Under the pieces are notes generated by a model. The model was not told the origin of the DNA and ran no database searches. It was given only the letters and a program-made list of their open reading frames with translations. A program made the position numbers and the translations under genes. From positions 124,001 through 188,000 of the forward strand of contig LEKJ01000028.1 in assembly GCA_029852775.1 (NCBI GenBank): a stretch of 64,000 nt of DNA, written 5' to 3'. This document shows positions 29,001 to 36,139 of this stretch, in pieces. Source of the stretch: Pasteurellaceae bacterium LFhippo2. Lineage in GTDB: Bacteria > Pseudomonadota > Gammaproteobacteria > Enterobacterales > Pasteurellaceae. The number at the start of each line of letters is the position of its first letter. Positions within the stretch are counted from its first letter, which is position 1.

Positions 29001-29337
29001 TTTAGTGATTAGTGTGGGTGTTGCTTATGGCTCAGATCTTGAAAAAGTGCGAGCATTATTACATCAAGCGGCGGAAGAAAATGAGTTAGTATTAAAAGAT
29101 CCTGCACCGTCAGTGTTCTTCTTAAGTTTTGGAGCAAGTACGCTTGATCACGAGTTGAGAGTTTTTGTTGGGCAGTTAAGTGACCGAATGAAGACTACAG
29201 ACGCATTAAATCGCCGCATTAATGAGCTATTCGCTGAAAATAATATTGAAATTGCCTTTAATCAGCTTGATGTTTTCATTAAAAATCAAGATACTCAAGA
29301 AGAAGTGAAATTAGCAACAGATAAGTTTGTTAAATAG
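26023..29337 (+). CDS. MscK-type mechanosensitive channel, copy 2
   Basis: A second full-length channel of 1104 residues, paralogous to the preceding gene. Signal peptide 1-22 (SSIWA), a periplasmic coiled-coil region rich in Gln/Ser to about 435, several helices, and the MscS core LSVGIGFGMQEIVANFVSG with FERPVRVGD. The conserved part starts around LSQDNLRVKGILDNLQQTQRNIDEQ, which is nearly the same in both copies. An AAAAGGAGAAAAA ribosome site is clear. It stands between inverted repeats, so its orientation may have changed in the past. Whether both channels gate alike is unknown. Confidence 0.9.
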   Translation: MRVKSYSYLILILSLFSSSIWAVNLPNEKELQAQIEATQKLEQTEETKSLLQSLTDTQKFLSQISQQKSDSSALEKQIQDSKTAINESKEKLAKLKAQQPSTLEEFSKKPLTELQSLATNLQAKLEQVQHDLAQLNAQVVAQNSTPTKAQTALSTIATRKQQITNALGNSKLSSADKVKFDVENSLLDLQHSYNQTLLNGSDSLLALFSSQLDEKKVVQQNLQTELANVQTAINNHLVAESKNKAEQATQSQQESSKTTTNPVILHEIDLNTELSKDLFVQTTELSQLSQDNLRVKGILDNLQQTQRNIDEQISSLQGTLVLSRIINKHRQLLPQDKMVKGLSKQIADLRVQVFDLSELKDTISDSNAYVTKLEKENKATFTDKEKEQLTTIIQERSTTLSDLIKLLNNQLNLSINIELNQQQVEMISDELQQKLQQQSFWVKSNNPIDLDWLTKYPQAVQFQLKELSKKFDFSNWQENIGVALFLIALLSGIGYLINRSKESIKHKLTNINNRMKTVLTDSQWHTPTAMFWTVVLCLPNTIMFLTCFIFITYICFQDPLAVWPWGLKMAGYWLYFVFIISMLRPAGIAYRHFSMPQESNQIFRNMLKRSGIVIALLLNTSIFSNIEMGLAYDVIGQTVTITVLMMTVFIVAPGFRQAISTYQNVSDKDKKSHNILLNLVRIVLLLAPIVLIALIVMGYYYTALVLIEHLIATYFAVITWIIIRNMLYRMFTVSSRRIAYKRLQERRAQQNAEQRAVAFEDDVALELPDDSIAVSEIKDQMLKVTDFLLWVGLFALIYWVWSDLITVAYYLNGVTLWQQATTTETGVVMESITLLNLLIAIVILVVTYVLVRNLSGLLETLIFSKLQLSQGTPYTVTTLLTYVLIVVGASFAFSTLGMSWTKLQWLFTALSVGIGFGMQEIVANFVSGIIILFERPVRVGDMITIGNFSGTVSKIRIRATTLIDGDKKEVIVPNKAFITERIVNWALTNSVTRLVISVGVAYGSDLEKVRALLHQAAEENELVLKDPAPSVFFLSFGASTLDHELRVFVGQLSDRMKTTDALNRRINELFAENNIEIAFNQLDVFIKNQDTQEEVKLATDKFVK

Positions 29338-29341
29338 TATT

Positions 29342-29366
29342 TATAGGGCGTATCCCGCCTTATAAA
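29342..29366. repeat. Imperfect palindrome after the second mscK-like gene
   Basis: TTATAGGGCG and a CGCC..TTATAA arm form a stem with one mismatch just past the stop codon. It resembles the GTAG palindromes but lacks GTAG, and has no good T run. Confidence 0.45.
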
Positions 29367-29388
29367 AATAGAACGGTATTGCGTAGCA

Positions 29389-29560
29389 GTTGCACAAATC
29401 AAAAATCTTGCTCTCTTAACTCTCTCCCTTTGGGAGAGAGACAGCGAAAATTGCGTTTAGTAATTTTCGCAGAGAGAGGGCTACAAGCGGTTATATTTCA
29501 TCAATATTTTGCAAATTAACCTATCTCGTAAACTGACAAAGGTGTAAGAAAATGTTTTGT
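29389..29560. repeat. Right repeat block flanking the second mscK-like gene
   Basis: The reverse complement of the left block can be followed step by step: GTTGCA, CTTAACTCTCTCCCTTTGGG (29416-29435), GAGAGACAGC, GCAGAGAGAGGG, ACAAGCGG..ATATTTC..ATATTTTGCAAAT, CGTAAAC, GGTGTAAGAAAA. The unit CCCTCTCCCG present on the left is reduced here to CTCGTAAAC. The block forms most of the gap before aroC; no gene is seen. Confidence 0.7.
29484..29516 (+). repeat. Uptake-signal-like sequence, CAAGCGGT version
   Basis: ACAAGCGGTTATATTTC, then ATATTTTGCAAAT; part of the right repeat block. Confidence 0.6.
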
Positions 29561-29603
29561 GCAGTTGCTACATAATTTCGAAATAAAATAATAAGGACAC
29601 AAT

Positions 29604-30686
29604 ATGGCAGGCAACAGCATTGGACAACTTTTTAAAGTAACTACATTCGGCGAATCTCACGGTATTGCATTAGGCTGTATCGTGGATGGCGTTCCGCCGA
29701 ATATGACGCTTTCGGAAGCCGATTTACAGCCAGATTTAGATCGCCGTAAACCTGGTACATCTCGTTATACCACACCACGTAGAGAAGACGATGAAGTTCA
29801 GATTTTATCGGGGGTTTTTGAAGGCAAAACGACTGGGACAAGTATCGGCTTAATCATCAAAAATAGCGATCAACGCTCGAAAGATTATGGTGATATTGCC
29901 GAGAAGTTTCGTCCGGGACACGCGGATTACACCTATCAACAAAAATATGGTATTAGAGATTATCGTGGGGGCGGTCGTTCATCAGCACGTGAAACAGCAA
30001 TGCGCGTTGCAGCAGGAGCTATTGCGAAAAAATATCTTCGCGAGCAATTTGGGGTAGAAGTTCGTGGTTATTTATCACAAATTGGCTCAGTTAAGATCAA
30101 TCCTGAATCTGTTGCTGATATTAGCAAAATTGATTGGGAGCAGGTAAATAGCAATCCATTTTTCTGTCCCGATCCTGTTGCAATAGAGCAATTTGACGAG
30201 TTAATTCGTGAGCTCAAAAAAGAAGGGGATTCGATAGGGGCAAAATTAACTGTGATTGCAGAGAATGTACCGGTTGGTTTAGGAGAGCCTGTTTTTGACC
30301 GCTTGGACGCAGATTTAGCTCACGCACTAATGTCAATTAATGCGGTAAAAGGGGTTGAAATTGGTGATGGTTTTGATGTTGTAAATCAAAAAGGCAGTGA
30401 ACACCGCGATGAAATGACCCCAGAAGGTTTTCTTTCAAACCACGCAGGCGGTATCTTAGGCGGAATTAGTTCGGGTCAGCCAATTATTGCCAATATTGCG
30501 TTAAAACCAACTTCAAGTATTACTGTTCCGGGACGTAGCGTAAATATTAATAATGAATCTGTAGAAGTGGTGACTAAAGGACGCCACGACCCTTGTGTGG
30601 GAATTCGTGCAGTGCCAATTGCAGAAGCAATGGTTGCAATTGTGTTACTCGATCATCTATTACGCTTTAAGGCGCAATGCCGATAA
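29604..30686 (+). CDS. aroC: AroC, chorismate synthase
   Basis: Final enzyme of the shikimate pathway: converts EPSP to chorismate using reduced FMN. It has 360 residues (E. coli 361), with signatures [17 protein letters not shown] (near 17-33), [14 protein letters not shown] (near 107-120) and the [17 protein letters not shown] segment. Chorismate feeds aromatic amino acids and, through isochorismate, the menaquinone pathway that uses MenE. A convergent terminator separates it from ppc; prmB, which precedes aroC in E. coli, is here 2.8 kb away beyond ppc. Confidence 0.98.
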   Translation: MAGNSIGQLFKVTTFGESHGIALGCIVDGVPPNMTLSEADLQPDLDRRKPGTSRYTTPRREDDEVQILSGVFEGKTTGTSIGLIIKNSDQRSKDYGDIAEKFRPGHADYTYQQKYGIRDYRGGGRSSARETAMRVAAGAIAKKYLREQFGVEVRGYLSQIGSVKINPESVADISKIDWEQVNSNPFFCPDPVAIEQFDELIRELKKEGDSIGAKLTVIAENVPVGLGEPVFDRLDADLAHALMSINAVKGVEIGDGFDVVNQKGSEHRDEMTPEGFLSNHAGGILGGISSGQPIIANIALKPTSSITVPGRSVNINNESVEVVTKGRHDPCVGIRAVPIAEAMVAIVLLDHLLRFKAQCR

Positions 30687-30699
30687 TAAACCAAAAAGT

Positions 30700-30723
30700 A
30701 AGGGAGAGCATTTGCTCTCCCTT
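30700..30723. terminator. Bidirectional terminator between aroC and ppc
   Basis: AAGGGAGAGC and GCTCTCCCTT form a 10-bp stem with an ATTT loop. T-rich on the plus side and TTACTTTTT on the minus side. Confidence 0.9.
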
Positions 30724-30737
30724 TGTTATATTAGCTA

Positions 30738-33374
30738 TTAGCCCGTATTACGCATACCTGCCGCAATACCTGTGATGGTAATCATCAACGCTTGTTCAAG
30801 CTCTGGATTTGGATTTTCCCCTTGCGCACGTAAACGATGTAATAACTCAACTTGTAATAAATTGAGCGGATCGGTGTAGATATTACGTAGAGCAATCGAA
30901 TCTGCAATCCAAGGGAGCGTTGCCATTAACTGATTCTCGTGTGAAAGAGAAAGCACAGTTTTTACATCAGCTTGTAATTGAGTACGCAATGACTGGCCTA
31001 AATGGTGTAACTCTTTCGGCACTAAGCGTTGGTCATAATGTTCTGCAAGCCATATATCGGCTTTACTAAATACCATCTCTAACATACCGATACGGGTTGA
31101 GAAGAACGGCCATTGTTCACACATCTCTTCAAGTAAATTACGTTTATCTTGCTGAATAAGCTGTTCTAATGCGGCACCTGCACCAAGCCAAGCTGGAAGC
31201 ATTAAACGGTTTTGCATCCAAGCAAAGATCCACGGAATAGCACGTAAACTTTCAACACCGCCATTTGGATTACGTTTTGCAGGGCGAGAACCTAAAGGTA
31301 ATTTAGAGAGCTCTAATTCTGGTGTTGCAGCTCGGAAATAAGGCACAAAATCAGGTTCGCCACGTACAATGCCACGATAAATTTCACAAGAAATTGCAGC
31401 ACCTTGATCCATAACATCACGCCAAGCCTGTTTAGGTTCTGGTGGTGGGCAAAGATTTGCTTCTAAAACAGCACTTGCATAGAGATCTAAGCTCGCTACC
31501 GCAACAGCTGGTAAACCTAATTTAAAGCGGATCATTTCCCCTTGTTCTGTTACACGTAAGCCATTTTTAAGTGATCTTGGCGGTTGAGAAAGTAAAGCTG
31601 CATGGGCTGGAGCACCACCACGACCGATAGTACCGCCACGTCCGTGGAACAACGTTAATTCAATGCCATATTTTTCACTTAAATTAACCAACGCTTCTTG
31701 AGCACGATATTGCGCCCAAGATGCCGCAAGCATACCAGCATCTTTCGCTGAATCAGAGTAACCGATCATTACCATCTGCTTATTGTTGATAATGCCACGA
31801 TACCAGCCAATGCTAAATAATTCCGTCATCACTTTTTCACAACGGTCTAAGTCATCTAGTGTTTCAAAAAGTGGAGCTACAGGAATCGCGGTTGTACAGC
31901 CAGATTCTTTAAGTAATAAATGTACTGCTAATACATCAGAAGCTTCGCGAGCCATAGAAATCACATAAGCAGAAATCATTCCTTCAGGCTGTTCTGCAAC
32001 AACTTTACAGGTATCTAAGATCTCTTGTGTTTCAGGGCTTGGCTTCCAGTTAGTTGGAACCAGTGGGCGACGTGAACTTAATTCACGCACCAAGAACGCC
32101 TGTTTATCATCTTCTGTCCATTGTGAATAGTCGCCTAAACCGATATAGCGAGTAATTTCAGCAATCGCTTGTGCGTGACGAGTACTCTCTTGGCGAATAT
32201 CTAAGCGAGATAAACCTAAACCAAAACAGCGTACACGGCGTAAGCAATCTAATAGAGCACCATTCGCGATAATACGCATACCACAAGCGTGGAGCGATTG
32301 GTAACAATCGTAGAGTGGTTCCCAAAGTTGTTCATCATTAGTGAGAATTTCTGATTCACTAATTGTAAGCTGTTTCTCTTCGATAAGCTCACTATAGTAG
32401 GTTACCGTTTTAGCTAATTTTGCTCTAATGTCTTTAATCACCACACGGTATGGCTCTAAGTTATCGCCATATTTAGCTCTAAATTCATCAGTACATTGCA
32501 CCACAGAAAGTTCATCTGCTAATGATTTCATATCTTCCAAAAAGAGTTCAGCCGCTTTCCAACGGTTCATTTGTAGTACTTTACGCGTGGTTTGTGCAGT
32601 AACAAATGGGTTTCCATCACGGTCTCCCCCCATCCAAGATGAGAAGCGCACAGGGGTTAAGCCCACTTGGTGCTGAATACCAAAGTTTTTCTCTAAATGG
32701 AAATTTAATTGACGGCAAAATTCAGGTACGGCTTTCCAAAGGCTATTTTCAATCACCGCCATTCCCCATTTTGCTTCATCTACAGGTGTTGGGCGTTGAG
32801 TGCGGATTTCATTTGTATGCCAAGCAAGGGCAATTAATTGCATTAAACGGCGTTTTAATTTAGTCGTTTCAGCTTCCGTTAAGTCATCATGTTCTAAACG
32901 GTTTAAACAGCGGTTAATTTCAACGTGTTTATTCACTAAAGAGCGACGAGTTACTTCGGTTGGGTGAGCTGTAAGCACTAAATCAATTAATAGACGCTCA
33001 ACGGTTTCAATCACTTTCGGAGCAGGCACATTTTGAGCTTTTAAACGAGCAAAAAGTGCGCCCATTGATTGTTCACTAGTTGAATCATTATTGTGGCGAG
33101 AAATACCTTGATACTGTTCGGCAATATTGGTTAGATTTAAGAATTGGCTAAATGCGCGAGCAACTGGAATGACATCTTCATTTGAGATATTAGCCAGTAT
33201 ATCGAGTAACTGTTCGCGGGCTTTTTCATCACCGCTACGCGAGCTTCGTGATAAAACACGAATATTTTCAATGAGCTCTAAAATTTCATTGCCTTGGGCA
33301 TCGCGAATTGTTTCGCCTAAAAAGTCTCCAAGCATATGAATATTATTACGCATTGATTCATAAATTTGACTCAT
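30738..33374 (-). CDS. ppc: Phosphoenolpyruvate carboxylase
   Basis: Anaplerotic enzyme making oxaloacetate from PEP and bicarbonate; it supplies the reductive branch to succinate in fermenting Pasteurellaceae. It has 878 residues (E. coli 883), with the catalytic-His motif [13 protein letters not shown] (near 133-145), [11 protein letters not shown], the [19 protein letters not shown] glycine loop, and the C-terminal MRNTG. The ribosome site AGAGGA lies in the 3' arm of a long inverted repeat that also spans the likely promoter. Confidence 0.98.
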   Translation of the reverse strand: MSQIYESMRNNIHMLGDFLGETIRDAQGNEILELIENIRVLSRSSRSGDEKAREQLLDILANISNEDVIPVARAFSQFLNLTNIAEQYQGISRHNNDSTSEQSMGALFARLKAQNVPAPKVIETVERLLIDLVLTAHPTEVTRRSLVNKHVEINRCLNRLEHDDLTEAETTKLKRRLMQLIALAWHTNEIRTQRPTPVDEAKWGMAVIENSLWKAVPEFCRQLNFHLEKNFGIQHQVGLTPVRFSSWMGGDRDGNPFVTAQTTRKVLQMNRWKAAELFLEDMKSLADELSVVQCTDEFRAKYGDNLEPYRVVIKDIRAKLAKTVTYYSELIEEKQLTISESEILTNDEQLWEPLYDCYQSLHACGMRIIANGALLDCLRRVRCFGLGLSRLDIRQESTRHAQAIAEITRYIGLGDYSQWTEDDKQAFLVRELSSRRPLVPTNWKPSPETQEILDTCKVVAEQPEGMISAYVISMAREASDVLAVHLLLKESGCTTAIPVAPLFETLDDLDRCEKVMTELFSIGWYRGIINNKQMVMIGYSDSAKDAGMLAASWAQYRAQEALVNLSEKYGIELTLFHGRGGTIGRGGAPAHAALLSQPPRSLKNGLRVTEQGEMIRFKLGLPAVAVASLDLYASAVLEANLCPPPEPKQAWRDVMDQGAAISCEIYRGIVRGEPDFVPYFRAATPELELSKLPLGSRPAKRNPNGGVESLRAIPWIFAWMQNRLMLPAWLGAGAALEQLIQQDKRNLLEEMCEQWPFFSTRIGMLEMVFSKADIWLAEHYDQRLVPKELHHLGQSLRTQLQADVKTVLSLSHENQLMATLPWIADSIALRNIYTDPLNLLQVELLHRLRAQGENPNPELEQALMITITGIAAGMRNTG

Positions 33375-33380
33375 AAAAAA

Positions 33381-33442
33381 TGTCCTCTTTTGGTAATTTC
33401 TAAACTATGTATAGATATACCGAAAAAGAGGACAAATAGCAA
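33381..33442 (-). promoter_or_regulatory. ppc promoter and inverted repeat covering the ribosome-binding site
   Basis: On the minus strand TTGCTA (33437-33442), a 17-base spacer, and TATATC (33414-33419) form a possible promoter. An inverted repeat, TGTCCTCTTTT with AAAAGAGGACA plus GGTA with TACC (arms 33418-33434 and 33381-33395), brackets the -10. The arm nearest the gene contains the AGAGGA ribosome site. If transcription starts upstream of the repeat, the mRNA folds and hides that site; if it starts at this promoter, the repeat acts only as DNA. Confidence 0.55.
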
Positions 33443-33481
33443 TTGAGATTTAATTTTTTTTATGAATTAAATTAAAAAAAC

Positions 33482-34447
33482 TTATTTAGACTCAAACAAA
33501 TGGCGATTAGCAACTAATTGCTCACGAGTTAAGCTGAACACACCCAAGCCACCATTTTTAAATTCTAACCAATGGAATGGCACGGTTGGGAACTGCTCAA
33601 TTAAATGCACCATACTATTTCCCACTTCACAAACTAATACGCCCGTATCACTTAAATAGTCAGCAGCTTGAGCTAAGATTCGTTTGGTAATGTCTAAACC
33701 ATCATCGCCAGAACCTAGAGCTAATTCAGGTTCGTGGTGGAACTCTTCAGGCATATCATCTAAGTCTTCTCTATCAACATAAGGTGGATTTGTCACAATT
33801 AAATCATAGTGATCTTGTGGAAGGTTAGTGAATAGATCTGATTGTAATGGGAACACTTTATGTGCGACATTATGGCGATCAATGTTAATTTCAGCTACAT
33901 TAAGCGCATCAAAAGAGAGATCTACCGCATCGATTTCTGCGTGGGGAAAACGCTCTGCACAAGCAATCGCAATACAGCCGCTGCCAGTACACATATCTAA
34001 AATACGTTTTGGTTCTGCACGTAAAATTCCCGTGAAACCTTGCGTAATTAATTCGCCAATTGGAGAGCGTGGAACAATTACACGTTCATCAACATAATAT
34101 TCTGAGCCCGCAAACCAAGCAGAATTTGTTAAATAAGCAACAGGCTTACGTAAACCTAAACGTTGTTGAACAAGATCGATAATACGCATTTTCTCAACAC
34201 GTGTAAGACGAGAAGAGTAGAGACTTTCTGGTACATCAACAGGTAATGCCAAAGCGGTTAAAACAAGCTGATTTGCTTCATCCCAAGCATTATCGTGTCC
34301 GTGGCCATAGTAAAGATCAGAGGAATTAAAATAGCTATATGCCCAACGCATCATATCTAAAATTGTCGCAAGATCATCTTCAACAGGGTAAGCGTTGATC
34401 TCTTCGAGTAACTCAAGATTATATTGTGGTTCAAGATTATCAAACAT
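33482..34447 (-). CDS. prmB: PrmB, ribosomal protein uL3 glutamine methyltransferase
   Basis: Methylates the GGQ-like glutamine of ribosomal protein L3 and aids 50S assembly. It has 321 residues (E. coli 310). The signature [20 protein letters not shown] is the SAM site, [12 protein letters not shown] the catalytic NPPY motif, and [16 protein letters not shown] the PrmB hallmark. The start at 34445-34447 (MFDNLEPQ) is preferred over one ten codons upstream because a purine-rich AGAGAGAACC precedes it. Divergent from smrB. Confidence 0.94.
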   Translation of the reverse strand: MFDNLEPQYNLELLEEINAYPVEDDLATILDMMRWAYSYFNSSDLYYGHGHDNAWDEANQLVLTALALPVDVPESLYSSRLTRVEKMRIIDLVQQRLGLRKPVAYLTNSAWFAGSEYYVDERVIVPRSPIGELITQGFTGILRAEPKRILDMCTGSGCIAIACAERFPHAEIDAVDLSFDALNVAEINIDRHNVAHKVFPLQSDLFTNLPQDHYDLIVTNPPYVDREDLDDMPEEFHHEPELALGSGDDGLDITKRILAQAADYLSDTGVLVCEVGNSMVHLIEQFPTVPFHWLEFKNGGLGVFSLTREQLVANRHLFESK

Positions 34448-34460
34448 AAGGTTCTCTCTA

Positions 34461-34493
34461 TTGGTAAATTTCATCAAAGAAATGACCGCTTGT
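34461..34493 (-). repeat. Uptake-signal-like sequence, CAAGCGGT version
   Basis: ACAAGCGGTCATTTCTTTG, then GAAATTTACC on the minus strand; in the gap between prmB and smrB. The distal part is imperfect. Confidence 0.5.
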
Positions 34494-34546
34494 TATATCA
34501 CATTTCTATTTATGTTAGAATGCATAAATCAAAAAGAGGAATAAAA

Positions 34547-35080
34547 ATGTTAGAAGATGATGATTTTGCGCTATTTAGAGATGCAGTTAAAGGCGCTAAA
34601 CAAATAAAACAAAATACTTTTGTACCGAAAAACACCCCGAAAAGAAAAGTGAGTGAGGTGCGCGAATTAAGTGAAAAGGCCGATACGTTATTCTATTTTT
34701 CCGATGAATATGAACCACTATTAACGGAAGAAAATGAAAAAGTACGCTATCGCCGAGAAGATATCGACCCCTATATTTTAAAACAGCTTCGCCGTGGCGA
34801 TTTTCATCCTGAACTATTTTTGGATTTACACGGTTTAACTCGTGAACAAGCAAAGAAAGAGTTAGCGAGTTTGATTTTAGCTTGTGAGCGTGAACAAGTT
34901 TATTGTGCGAGTATTATGACTGGCTACGGCACTCGTGCACTTAAATATCAGATTCCACGTTGGCTAGTGCAACACCCAAAAGTGATCGCTTTGCACCAAG
35001 CTCCAAGAGAGTGGGGCGGTGACGCGGCGATTTTGATTTTGGTTGAACAGCGAGATAAAGACGAGAATTTTAAACGGTAA
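34547..35080 (+). CDS. smrB: SmrB, ribosome-collision endonuclease
   Basis: In E. coli SmrB cuts mRNA between collided ribosomes to start rescue. It has 177 residues, with the N-terminal ribosome-binding part FALFRDAVKGAKQIKQ and the C-terminal Smr domain with DLHGLT (near 91-96) and WGGDAAILILVE. The second Smr motif, HGHG in E. coli, reads TGYG here. The frame is open further upstream, but the ATG at 34547 follows AAGAGGA and begins the conserved region. With arfA in the same window, two ribosome-rescue genes are within 16 kb. Confidence 0.92.
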   Translation: MLEDDDFALFRDAVKGAKQIKQNTFVPKNTPKRKVSEVRELSEKADTLFYFSDEYEPLLTEENEKVRYRREDIDPYILKQLRRGDFHPELFLDLHGLTREQAKKELASLILACEREQVYCASIMTGYGTRALKYQIPRWLVQHPKVIALHQAPREWGGDAAILILVEQRDKDENFKR

Positions 35081-35087
35081 TCTATAT

Positions 35088-35109
35088 AAAGGCGGGATAT
35101 CCCGCTTTT
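35088..35109 (+). terminator. Terminator of smrB
   Basis: The perfect palindrome GCGGGATATCCCGC (35092-35105) is preceded by A and followed by TTTTATTTT. Confidence 0.85.
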
Positions 35110-35221
35110 ATTTTGTATATTAAATACTACATTTCCTATTTCTTTAATAGAAATCCGACTAGTCAGATGTGCAAAAAAATAGTTAAAATGCAAGCTTACT
35201 TTTCATTTTAAAGGAGAACAA

Positions 35222-36085
35222 ATGTTAGAACTTGTACTCGCTATTTTATGTAGCGTATCTGTTGGTGTGCTGATTAAGGTTGCTCGTAGCAAAGGAATTT
35301 TTATCGCACAGAGTATTGCAGTGAATTATATTGTTGCAACCACCCTTTGCTATTTTATTCTTAAACCAAACTTTGGGGATAAAACAGTGGTTGAGATTGT
35401 GGCAGATAATCCATCGTCTTATCTATTCTTTGCACTTGGTATTTTATTACCGACCGTATTTTTAATCCAAGCCAAAGCCCTTGAGTTTGCGGGTATTATC
35501 CGTACCGATGCTGCACAGCGCCTATCGCTATTCTTACCTATCTTAGCGGCCTTCACCATTTTCGGTGAAGCGGTCACTTCTAATAAATTAATTGCACTTT
35601 TACTGGCATTTACAGCACTTGGTTGCTTACTTTGGAAAAGCAACGAAGGAATGGCAAAAGGCGGAAAAACAGCGGTTATCTCTTTAGCATTAGTTTGGGT
35701 AGGATTCGGTATTATCGATATTCTATTTAAACAGATGGCGAAAACAGGCTCAGCGTTTCCATTAACGTTATTTATTTCTTTTATCGGTGCAGGTTGTGTG
35801 ATGTTTATCTATCTATTACTTAAACGTACGCAATGGCACGTTGCGAGTGTTGGTGTAGGCTTGCTACTTGGCGCATTAAACTTCGGGAATATTCTGTTCT
35901 ATATTAAAGCACACCAAGTAATGAAAGACGATCCAACCCTTGTATTTACAGGAATGAACTTAGGGGTTATCTGTTTAGGTACCCTTATCGGCGCTTTAGT
36001 ATTTAAAGAAAAAATCAATAAAACAAATTACTTAGGTGTCGTTATCGCAATTATTGCAATCATTTGCTTATTCTATTGGCGATAA
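35222..36085 (+). CDS. DMT-superfamily (EamA-type) transporter
   Basis: A 287-residue inner-membrane protein that is almost wholly hydrophobic, with about ten helices arranged as two repeats of five, the plan of drug/metabolite transporters. The substrate is unknown. Own ribosome site AAAGGAG and a REP-like palindrome after the stop. No partner gene suggests a role. Confidence 0.8.
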   Translation: MLELVLAILCSVSVGVLIKVARSKGIFIAQSIAVNYIVATTLCYFILKPNFGDKTVVEIVADNPSSYLFFALGILLPTVFLIQAKALEFAGIIRTDAAQRLSLFLPILAAFTIFGEAVTSNKLIALLLAFTALGCLLWKSNEGMAKGGKTAVISLALVWVGFGIIDILFKQMAKTGSAFPLTLFISFIGAGCVMFIYLLLKRTQWHVASVGVGLLLGALNFGNILFYIKAHQVMKDDPTLVFTGMNLGVICLGTLIGALVFKEKINKTNYLGVVIAIIAIICLFYWR

Positions 36086-36091
36086 TTATCT

Positions 36092-36117
36092 CTAGGGGCG
36101 TTATAATACGCCCCTAA
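36092..36117. repeat. GTAG-family palindrome
   Basis: TAGGGGCGT and ATACGCCCCTA with a short loop; CTAG replaces GTAG at the foot. It fills the gap between the transporter gene and arcB. Confidence 0.6.
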
Positions 36118-36139
36118 ATTTTATGAGAAAGGGGAGAAT

